Shown one piece after another: positions 14,301-26,300 of a DNA stretch of 64,000 nt. The stretch is from Omphiscola glabra (taxonomy: Eukaryota > Mollusca > Gastropoda > Lymnaeidae): contig OZ024801.1 in assembly GCA_964017045.1 (NCBI GenBank), forward strand, positions 27,996,049 through 28,060,048. Reading direction: 5' to 3'. The notes beneath the pieces are model-generated. The model worked only from the letters and a program-made list of their open reading frames with translations, ran no database searches and was not told the origin of the DNA. Numbering within the stretch: position 1 is the first letter of the stretch; each line of letters opens with the position of its first letter. The translations under genes were made by a program, and so were the position numbers.

Positions 14301-17300
14301 AAAAAAAAAAAACATACTTGACCTCTGACCTCAACCCATACGCTTCCTTGCGCTTATTAAAGTAAGATTGTTAATGGTTATTTTTTTATAATAATATTTG
14401 TCAATTTTTGTTTTTACACTTAAAAAATTAAGGAAACCCGTGTTGTATGCAATGTGTTTGTCTCTCAAAAACATTTAAAAACAAACTCTTTGACAGCTGA
14501 ACGCTGTTAATGAGCTGCACTACAGCCAATATAGTTTATAGATTTTTGGTTGGTTGGATGGATGGATGGATCAATGGATGGATGGATTAATGGATCGACG
14601 GATCAATGGATCGATGTATGGATCGATGGATGGATGGTTGGTTGGATGGATGGTTGATGGATGAATAAATTGATGTATGGATGTATCTAAAAATTTAGTG
14701 AGGATTATAAAAGCTAACAGGTGATTGAACAGAAAAGGTGTATAATAATGTCTCAATATGGTATCTTCTTTCTTTTTTCTCCCACAGGCACACACGTAAC
14801 ATCGAACAAGCCAGTATCCGTTTGGAGTGGCGGGATTTTAATACCCACTGGATCAAGTTATTCTAATAAAGACTCCATTTCAGAGCATCTTCCACCAACA
14901 GTCTCCTGGGGAATGAAGTACATAGTAAGAGTATCAGATATGAATCTAGTAAGTTTGTTGTTTGTTTGCTTCAATTTCCATTTTTTTTTTTTAATGTTAT
15001 TTCTTTTACACAATTTTGTTTTAGCATTGTATGTTGATTACGAAAACAATAAGCCTCCAGGGGAAAAAAAAGTGTTTTTTAAATGTTATCTTACCATTTT
15101 AAGACATATGACTCTAATTATGTCCCCCCCCCCCCCCCCCCCCCACAAAACCAACCTTGGTATTTTTGGCTAAATGTTTAAATATTTTGATGAAGTTTTT
15201 TGTTTTTTTTTGGGGGGGGGAGGTGTGGGGAGAGAGAGAGCGAACATCTTGCCTGATTTCAATTTAATGTTGTTATGATGACTGGAAGTGTGCCTATTAA
15301 TTCATGCTTTGGGCATATTTGTGTTCAAACACACGCACAACATGCATGTATGTGAACTATGATTTCTAAGTTCATGAACCCCAAGTGTCAAACAACGCCG
15401 AATGGATGCGCAGACTACCTTAAGATTGTATCCTCTGAAGGAGATACGACTGCTCACATACGTTATAACAGCACGATGGAGGACGACAACACTCTCAGCA
15501 ATCCAGGGGAGTACCTGGAGATTTTGGTAAGCAACAATACTAATATTTTTAATTTTTTTTTTAATTTTTTTTTTTTTATTTACATGGCCGGGTTGTTAGC
15601 CCTGCGCACACACCGTCAAGAGCAAGGGTGTCAAACTCAATCAATCAGTGGGCCAAGCTCAAAATCACATACATTGTCGTGGGCCGAATAGGATAAACAT
15701 TCTGGAAAGCGAAAAATTAAACCATTTTTTTAAAACCATTAATGTAAATTAAAACAGAAAAGAAAAACAATAGTAAAAATCATTGACATACCAGTTTTTA
15801 GCTCTTATGCCAAATTATCAGAGCTGGGTGTTCGACATTTTTTTTTTTACTACAAGTTCGTTTATGTTGGGCGTAGCGTTCTGTGTCCCTGAGATTGTCA
15901 TGATGGACTGCAAGTTTTCATCCGTCAGACGACTCCTTTGTGATGTTCTGTGTCACAGAGATTTTCATAATGGGCTGCACGTGTTCACCAGTGAGACGAC
16001 TCCTGTGTGATGTTCTGTGTCACTGAGGTTGTCATGATGGACTGCAAATGTTCACCAGTGAGACGACTCCTGTGTGATGTTCTGTGTCATTGAGATTGTC
16101 ATGATGGACTGCAAGTGTTCACCAGTCAGTGAGACGACTCCTGTGTGATGTTTTGTTAATCTTAATCACAGAAAACAGCTGCTCACACATATATATGTGC
16201 TACCCAACATGCTCAAGGCTCCAGCCGCATCTCTTCAGGAATGAAACGAGTGAACCGTGCAGGTCCCACAGTGTCGTACTTTGGCTGCAGTGTCCCATTA
16301 CACTGCAGCTCTATTAGCTCCATCTGCAAATTTACAGGCGAAGATTCCACGTCTATGACAAATGGGTAACGAAACAGCTCGAAATTTCTTTTCTGTACTT
16401 CAAAGTCACTAAAGCGCGGTGCGAACTCGGCTAGAAGTAAGCTAAGGTTTTCAAAAAAAGTGTGCGTTGGGAAACACCATAGCGTTGACTTGGTTCAACA
16501 TTGCTTGGCACCAAGAAAAGTGAGACAAGTTTCATTGGTGCATGTCCATAAGCGCAGCTTCACTTGAAATGCCTTCACTGCATCATGCATATCAGTGATC
16601 AAGTGGTCCCGTCCCTGGGGCTGCAGGTCAGAGTCGTTGAGATGAGTGGTAATGTCAGACAGAAACGCCAACTCACATTTCTACATCTTTTTTTCGAAAA
16701 ACTGAGGATTCTTTTCCTTTGTTGTCCATTAATTTACAGATTTCCCGGATCAGCTGTAAAAATATACTATGAACTTATCCCCGACTTAGCCACAACACCT
16801 TGTCGTTTTTGGGAGTTCATTGGTAATTTTTGCGACTGAATATTATGTTTACTACGCGCGGTGCATGTTTGAGAGTTTTATAAGTTAGTGAACGCTCTTC
16901 CCGCGCTGGTCTTAGTGACATATTTTTATGATGATTGTTACGCATTGTCTAGACTGTAGTGTGACTTAAGTATTAGTTGTGACACACCTCTGTAATGATA
17001 AGGCATGTCGCCGAACTCTGAGTCTATTTCATGCAAAAGAGACTGACAATGGCGTTGATTTAAACCTTTGGCTCTGATAAAGTTGACGGTTTGTGTTACA
17101 GTGCTCATTACACCTTCCATGTTGAGGACTTGACCACACAGCGATCCTTGGTGTATGATGCAGCGATCTGCTATCAATTCACCATTACAATCCTCCTGCA
17201 TTTTTAACGTCATCTTTACAAATAGTCTGTTGAAAAAGAAAGGCAGTAAGCCTAGTACGAATGTTAGTGCACTACATTTACACGAAAAGAAACCCATGAA

Positions 17301-20300
17301 ATAAATAAAAACACAGGAAATTTCCATGACACAAATTGATAAACATGACCATCAATGTTTAACACCCCCATAAACATCACAGGAATGCTAGCACAAGAGT
17401 AATGGTTAGCTAGGAAAATGTAATATGATATGAATAATTGACTTAGAAAGGAAACTATCACTAGAGGCGACTATTAGCTAAGAGTAAAAAAAATCACAAG
17501 CATTTCCGTACGAAAGGGCACCCACTCCGGTGGCATGATCAGACCAATAACAGGGACCCCAACCTGCAGACATTGCACGCTGGCCCCATAGACTGTAGCG
17601 CATCTGCTGACCTTGTGTGCGAAGCTTGGCCCCATAGACAGTAGCGCATCTGCTGACTTTGTGTCCAAAGCTTGGCCACATAGACAGTAACGCATCTGCT
17701 AACTTTGTGTCCGAAGCTTGGCCCCATAGACAGCAGCGCATCTGCTGACTTTGCGTCCGAAGCTTGGCCCCATAGACAGTAGCGCATCTGCTGACTTTGT
17801 GTGCGAAGCTTGGCCCCATAGACTGCAACGCATCTGCTGACTTTGCGTCCGAAGCTTGGCCCCATAGACAGTAGCGCATCTGCTGACTTTGTGTCCGAAG
17901 CTTGGCCCCATAGACGGTAGCGCATCTGCTGACTTTGTGTGCGAAGCTTGGCCCCATAGACAGTAGCGCATCTGCTGATTTTGTGTCCGAAGCTTTTCCC
18001 CATAGACTGTAGCGCATCTGCTGACTTTGTGTGCGAAGCTTGGCATTAAGGAGGCCAGGATGGCGGGAGAGTCCTCCGTTCAGAAGAAGTTCAGTGGCAT
18101 GGCACAACAGATGGAGCAGGTTGCTACGGGGAAGGGTGTCACCGTACTATAGACGGGGAAGGGTGCCACCGTACTAGACGAGGAAGCGTGCCACCGTACT
18201 AGACGGGGAAGGGTGCCACCGTACTAGACGGGGAAGGGTGTCACCGTACTAGAAGGGGAAGGTTGCCAGAGTCACTGGCTGCACTAAGGTTTGGAAGGCC
18301 TGAGGCAAGAGTCGCAAATCAAGAGACGCAAGTGCATAAAGTGTTGTCGCCTCAACTGTTCCTTTTGGAAGCATGCTCCAGTACTTGATTGTCTTTGGCA
18401 GGAATGAGCAGCTCCTGTACTGTGTTCTTGCTGCTATGATGCGGAACTGCCTTATCTTGTACATCATGGTGAGCCTGAATAATTGTCTCCTTTCCTCCAA
18501 TGGTGACCAGCCCGGTGTTTCCGAAAATTGCTTACAAGATAAAAAACTCTGTTAAAGTGCCATATTATTCGTCTCCAGTGATATTAATTTCAAAGCCAGT
18601 TTAAAATAGGGGAGAAATGTGCGATGCATTTATTTTGCCGCTATTGTGGTGTCTTACATACAAAGAGAAAGATGCATGGTTAAGCAGCTCCTGATGCATT
18701 ACCGGATACAAATATGTTTGAAAGTTGTTTTAGTGTGGATGTGCAATTTTTTTTTCAGTTTAAGTTAAGAAAAATCATTAAAAAATATGAGACCATGGAA
18801 TTCTGCTATGTGACTTAACATCGAGAATTGAAAAACTGTTAACACTTTACCAGGCGGATGTATAACTTTAAAATAATTGACCAATTGAAGACGTCGGACA
18901 TCTAGCAAAAGACTGATATAACGCTGGATCAAATTACTCAGCTCATTATAGAATTTTTAAAAATATATTTGTATTTTAATTAAATATTGTATATGTTACA
19001 TTTATTGTGTATATATATATTTGGTTGACAATCAGGAAAATATATTTTTTTGTTGATAATGCTTAAAATTGGGTTAAACATGGTGCGCTTTTGGTGAGTT
19101 TATTACCCCGAGGGGTGATGGTTGGAATCATAAACCCACGGCAACCTATCCGTGTCATTCCCATGCTACACAAATGAGTATACGATTTATTAATATATTT
19201 TTAGGGGTGCCACAATTATCTGGTTTAACTTTGTTGACTACGGTTAACGTCAATCTACAGGTACAAACAGAACTCCTGGTCATAACTGCTGATAAACCTA
19301 TTTTGGTGGTGCAAATACTTCAAAGTTATACTAACTCCGAATCAAGTGCAAGCTACGTGGCCCCAGTGGACCAATACTTGACAAGTGGCAGAATCGTTTT
19401 CCCTGACCTTCTTAATCTAACCGTTTGGCAGTTATTGGTAACTTACAGGTAAGTGGTCACTCAAAGCAGGTGTGTACAAACTGATTAGGGATAAATCGCA
19501 TGCGTACAGATAAATTGACTAGGTAATCAATAAGCAATGACTTGTTATGAGCGAAAAACACATTTACATATAGTTTCCCTTTTTTTCTATATGATATGAA
19601 CGGTTTCATTCTTTTAAGAGTATTATCCCCACAGTCACAGACTAGAAGGTGTATTCATCTGCTCATGACGTCGACCATTTTCATCTAACACATTTTTACA
19701 CAGACAACTCATGTAATACTACTTATAATACTATCATTAGGGTTCAAATGCCTATTGACAGAATACTATTAGACATTATCTGTACATTAACTGGAAGATT
19801 TCGCAATAAAAAAAACCTCCAAAAATGTGACATTAACTGTCGTTTTAGCCTTGCAAATTCAAATGGAAGTACTCTACTAGCCGGGGACGACGTTATCACC
19901 ACGGCTAACTCCACTCTACACGATGCCGGTAGCGCCGTCTACAACAGTTCCAAGACCTTCCAGTTCTTATCTGGGCGTCCGACGTTTCCATTTGGTGGAC
20001 ATGTTTTCGTATCAGCGTACAAGAGGACGATGCTTCACCCTATCGCTTTCGCCATGAATAAAACAAACCTGGTATAACGTTTATTTCTGATGCTCGCGCC
20101 ATGAAGTCGTTTACTGTACACTTACTTATCACATGAGCTGCGTGCTATCTATAGATTTGCCTGACTGTAATAATTATTATCCGTCTGCCCATAAACGGCC
20201 GAGGCTGATTAATCATTATGTATTTAGCGTGGAAATCTTTATCGTAATTACGATTTTTTCCCATAATTATCAGTATTTTTAAAAACTTTTACATAAAGTT

Positions 20301-23300
20301 CACTTCTGTTCATGGGTGGCTGGCTGGCAAAATCTTCGGCCTGCCAACTGACCCACTTCCCGTCAACCTATCGAGCTGAAACTTGGCTCAAAGACTCGAT
20401 GCCGATGACAACACATTCTATCAATGTTTCAGCCCCAACCCCCAAAAATCAGTTTTTCCCTTTCTTTTCCAAAAGGAAAATGAAGTAAATCTGATGACGC
20501 TGATTTCAAGGAATAGAATTCACGATAACTGCGCTAAACGAATTTTTTTTTTATTTTTTTTTTTTTTTAATATCGAAAGTGCGTTTGGTGCGTAATATAA
20601 TAATAATAATAAAGTTCATTTGAAAAATCACGCTTCATCCCCAAAGGCTCGAAGCGCGGTACAAAAACTAAGCTGGGAGATAATAACAAGCTGGAAAAGA
20701 TTGTAGACACCATCATTCCAGCAGGTGTTTGCGAAATAGATGAGTGTTTCTGAAACTGTAGGTGAAATAAATCTGCGGTGTAAAAGCGGGTGGTTCTTTA
20801 GCAAATTATATTAATATCAACCAGGAACGTGAAAAAAAATGTGCGGTTGTGAGCCCGGGGGGGGGGGGAGGAGGGGGGAGCACTAATTGGTATTCTTATA
20901 ATGTGCGTTACTTGTATGCATTTTTTGGTCAAATTGTAAGTTAAGCTCGACCGCCGCATTGCTCGATATTACATTTCATAAAGTTTTTACACGAAAAACT
21001 ATGTTTTCAGTGGTTGTTCAATTATAGGAAATTAGTAAAACACAGTGAGGTTAAACCTGATAAAAGGAACGCAACAAAACAACGAACGTGTCGGCAGGAA
21101 GCCTTCATCAGCGAACAAACAGAAACACGAATAAAAGTATAGTTCAATTGTATATTGTTCAATTATAGTATTATAGAGCTATAGCTTAGGTTACGAGTAA
21201 AACGTTGTTACGAAAATACGCGTATCAAGAAATAGAAACTAGCGCTCCTCCGTCGCCCAAAACAGTTGAGACTAGCGCTTAGACAATCCACTAATTGCCA
21301 AATATGATGTCCTCATAAATCTAATCGACTTTTTTCTTCTCATGCTCGGACAGGCGTGCGAAATCACAAAGTCCGTGCCCGGGGATGGTAAAGATAACGA
21401 CTGCGACGGGACCGTCGATGAGGAGGAGTGTGATCCACACAATGATCCCCGAGGTGAGGCAGGTCATGAATGTGTTTAATACAAAAAAAAATAATCAAAA
21501 TCCGGGTCGGCAATGTGCTTCCAATCAAAGAAAAACCATGTCGAAGCATGTTGGTTACGGAACAAAAAAAAACATCAATTTATTTGCTGTGCTCTTTGTT
21601 TGCTGGGGTTATTTTCTTTCATATAGGATCATTGTGATATTTTGACAGTTTTCGAATAATGTTTCAAATATAACGTCAAGTTCTTACGAACGATCCGTGT
21701 AGAAGTTTGTTGCTTTTCTTGTGAGCACGCCGATCAAAGCATAATTATAAGTTGTCCATTGTTATATAAATATACTTATTTATTAGTTTGGTTCCCAGTC
21801 AGCCAGTATGTGTCCCAACAACAAAGGTAATTTCTTTGGCAACCTGGTCAGACTGGCCCCTCAACCAACCTGCGTTCGAAGCATATAATAGCAGGCACTC
21901 CATTTTTTAGGGGCCAGAGGAATACCACGACGTCGATTGAATAAATGCGTTACGGTCACCCTAAAAACCCCACAATATAAACCTCCAGCAGGTCTCAAAC
22001 CTTGCTGGAGTCTGTCTACTATATCTAACCGCGGTAAAAGCGGACAGAAGAAGGAGGCAAAGATGTAGACTAAGATTAAGCTCATTTCAGGGGCCAGTGT
22101 GCGGACAAACAACTGGCCTGGTTGACCTCTTTAAACTTATGAAATTCTTCAGTCAAACGTGGTTAAAGCCAACATAAAATAAAAATGTCATGTGTGGCAT
22201 GTGTTAATATCATGTGTTAATAGCATTTGTTAATTGCATGTGTTAATTGCATGTGTTAATAGCATGTGTTAATAGCATGTGTTAATATCATGTATTAATT
22301 GCATGTGTTAATATAATGTGTTAATTGCATGTGTTAATATCATGTGTTAATATCATGTGTTAATAGCATGTGTTAATATCTAATATCATGTGTTACTATC
22401 ATGTGTTAATATCATATTCATTTGTATCTTTGTTTAGGTACAGATACTGACGATGACGGCATGATCAATGAGGACTGCAAGTTACCTCCAAGTAAGTAGA
22501 CGTCTTTATGATCTTTGATGGTGGTCACCGAAATCCCAGTGTCTTGACACAAAAGTTGTGTGAACCCCAGTATGAACCCCCGGTTCACGATGCAAAAGTT
22601 GTGTGAGCACCCAGAATCACGACTCAAAGTTGTGACACAAAAGGTGTATGAACCCCAGTGTCACGACCCAAAGTTGTGGCACAAACGTTTTGTGCACCCC
22701 AGTGTCACGATAGAAAGTTGTGACACAGAAGTTGTGTGAACCCCAGTGTCACGATAGAAAGTTGTGACACACAAGTTGTGCGAGTGTCGCATTCATACCA
22801 ATACATTAAAATATTTTTTAAACTCATAATTCCTCCTATACCTTATATCGTGCACAAATTAGTTACAAATTCTAGTCACGAGCAACTCGGTAGCTGGTAG
22901 CTTACAGTTTGAGAACAGCTGCTGGTTATTTCCGAATTGTGCTGTTGTTCTAAAGTGCACATTGAGCACAGATGAGCGAGGGAAATAACTCATGCTTTAA
23001 TTGTGGTAAATGAGTATAATAATTGTCTCCCTTTAATGGCGGAAAATTAAAATTTAAAGATAGTATGTTATATCTTTCTATATCAAGCTTCGCAGGCTAT
23101 TTAATTTTTTTAGAAATTATATTCCTTTTGTAAATTTTAACTGACTAAGTAAGTAGATTATAAGAAAAAAAATCAATTCATCACTTTCATTCAGTTTTTG
23201 ACGAGAGATTAATTAGACTTTTTTTTTTTTAATTTACAAAATCGCTTAGTATTTATGAAAGACCCGAGCCGGTATCCTAACACTTACATTAAATACAACT

Positions 23301-26300
23301 AAGCTATCAAAATATCATCAACAATTTTCTCTTTCAGTCACATCATCACTTCTCACTGACTCGCCGACAGTATCCTACTCTACGCCTGACTTGGACTACA
23401 CAGCAAGTAATGGTTTGACGTCAGCAACGGACCAGTCCACTGAAGATCTAGCCACGAGCTTTTTTCAAGATATGACCACAGGTTATTCACAAGAGTCAAC
23501 CACAAGCTATTCACACGACTTAACCACAAGCTATTCACAAGACACAACCACAGACTATTCACAAGACGTATATACAAGCTATTCACAAGAGTCAACCACA
23601 AGCTATTTACACGACTTAACCACAAGCTATTCACAAGACTTAACCACAAGCTATTCACAAGACTCGACCACAAGCGATTCACAAGACTTAACCACAAGCT
23701 ATTCACAAGACTTAACCACACGCTTTCCACAAGACTTATATACAAGCTATTCACAAGATTTGACCACAAGTTATTCACACGACAAAGCGACAGCCTATCC
23801 ACACGACTCAACCCCAAAATCAGTCCCAGAATTCACCGAAACTCACGCTCTAGCTTCGATAACAGACCACACTTCAGAACTAGCCACACGCCCACCACAT
23901 CCTTCTACCACATTTGTATCCCCAGGCGTCGCGTCCAGCGTCTGGTCGGAAATGACGTCGAACCACGGAACTGACTCCGTCATATCCACAGACCTGAAGT
24001 CGGTCACGGACACATTCGGCTCCGTCTTCCCGACCTCCGTCTCTCACGCGGAAACGGAATCATCACTTGGAGTGTCGTCTGCAGCGCCTTCGTCGTTCTC
24101 ACCAAGCTTAACGGGACTGAGCCCAAGCTCAACAGAATCGACATCGACTACAACAATCTCGCCGTCCAGTTCCACACAATTGTCAACGACGGTGGCGACA
24201 ACAACTGCGGCCGCGACCAGTATCTCCCACTCCACTAGCGCGTCATCTACCACCACCGCCACCGCCGCGGCCACGGCGGTGCTGTCGAGCCACCCTTGCG
24301 GTTGCTTGTGCCCCAGCAACGTGTTGACGTCCCGTCTGCAGTCGAGCCAGATTGATTCGCTGAGATCTTCGATACAGAAGGTGGGTAGGGCAGACTGCTT
24401 GTCACGACACGACGGCGTGCGCCATATTGGATTTCTAATAACTTTTCCGATCCACTGTCTAAAGCGCGACATGGGGAGCGGGGTAAGAGCGGTAGAAGAG
24501 AGGGGAGGGGTTGAGCACCAGATCTGGTAAAAACTGGGTTATTATATTTTCTACCTACGCTATCTTTTCTAATCCTCCCCCCCTCCCCAGAAAAGTCTTT
24601 TTTTTTAAATTGCTTTAAAGGGGGGGGAAATGTAGTAGGTCCATGGTTCTATATTACAAAAGTGTGATATTTTTAGCTTACATTCTAACAAAACCTTCAC
24701 TTATGAAGGGACACGGTGATATATAATGTATACTTAACCGTAACAAACCATTAGATTACGCAAATAAAGCATGGAAATTGCCAGACCTTTGATATACATA
24801 ATAAGGGTTAACTCTTATTATCGTCATTTAAACCCGTGTGAGAAGTGCCAGTAGATTTTTTAAAATAATTTCTTATATATATTACGCTTCCGGTGTGACT
24901 CGTGGACTGCTTCCATTTCCGGCTGCTTCCTAATAAACGAATTTGGTATTGAGAGTATAATACTGAAAATGAAAATGTCGCATTAGAGATGGCGTTGGTG
25001 GGCCGTCGAGCGCGAGCTCTTAATGCCCCCCTGGCGCCCCCCCCCGGCGCCCCCCCACACAAGCCAGCGCACTGAAGGTTTCCCCGACGCCAGCCCGTGC
25101 GGAAGGACGCCGGGAACTCCACCCATGCCTAGGGGGAGCCCGGTCGACTGTTGACGCTGCGTTTAAAGCGTCCGCAGTCCACTCTCCGTGGTCAGGGCGG
25201 CTTTGCTTCCACTCCGGAGGGTAAGTGTTACGTTACCACCCCCCACCGCCCAAGGAGTCTTTCGGTCGGGACGTTAGTAGTGGCGGGACGAAACGGTTGC
25301 CTAGGAGCGGCTTTCTCACGGCCGCGTAGCTAAAATCATCGGCATGGGCTTTGGTCGCCTCCTAAGCCTCATATCCATTAACAGCAACTAGTAATCATGT
25401 TAGTTGCAGCTCCCGTTGCGTTAGGAGTCATGCGTTTGGTCGGGGTTTTTAGCTTTGGGTGGACAGGTCCCCCCTACTAGTCCGCCACGCCACGAAGAGG
25501 CAAACCCCATGTGGACGCCCCCAAGTCTCCTCGGGGACGCTGCCGCTTACGCAGCACGGTGAGAATATAATACAAATAATTATATATGCTTGAAAGAAAG
25601 TATGGTTCAATAATGAGTTCACTAGCGCGCAAAATATAATTCCCGATAACTACGCTAAATAAACATTTGTTTAATATAACGGAACTGCGTTTGGTGCGTA
25701 ATATTTTCTTTTCGGAAAATGAAATCGTCTCAATTTAAGTATGGTGTAAAAATTAATCGGTTTAAAAGTGGTTGGGACATCAGAATATTTAATATAGTTC
25801 ATGGGCGTGAAATAAAAAGTGTGCAGTGACGTATACTGGGGGAAGGGGTGTAACAAAAATTGGCATTCTTAAATGTTCGTTACTCGAGTTCATGCTTTGT
25901 CAAGTAACTTTAGTAGAAGGGAAGTTCACGCCTTGCTGTCGCCAATGTTTGGCGGGCTACATCTAGTAGATGGGATGTTCACGAATTGCTGCCGCAAAAG
26001 TTTGGCGGGCTATATCTAGTAATATTAATATGCTCAAAAGTATAAAGCCAATTTGAAGAAATCTTAAGTTATTCTCGGGGCATGAGTTATATTGTTTTTT
26101 ATATAAATAAGGATACGGTAAGCACTCTATTAAAACTAAAATTTCCACCCCAAAAATTCTCACCACACTGTAATGTAAAACTGAAATTTAGATGATATCA
26201 TATACCTATTAAATGTCATCTCTTCTACAGTCTCTTGAGGTGGACAAGTCAGAGTTGTCGGCGACTACCCGGAAGTTGATTAGCGTCAACGACCAGCGGC

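Larger units (their letters stand above)
15623..17230 (-). mobile_element. Decayed hAT transposon, GTF2IRD2/ZBED5-like transposase
   Basis: A CAAGGGTGTCAAACTC end lies at 15623. Reading the minus strand from about 17190 gives [20 protein letters not shown], then [15 protein letters not shown]; after a nested insertion come [36 protein letters not shown] and [20 protein letters not shown]. This order matches Charlie-type hAT transposases domesticated as GTF2IRD2 and ZBED5 in vertebrates. Stops, frameshifts and the insertion make it non-functional. Confidence 0.85.

Noticed and set aside
17478..18107. Three overlapping minus-strand frames (209, 154 and 115 codons)
   Set aside because: A 46-bp repeat without stops shifts through all frames; the products are the same peptide permuted.
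23380..23817. 145-codon minus-strand frame
   Set aside because: It is the antisense of the 24-bp coding repeat in the stalk exon, whose plus strand fits phases and composition.
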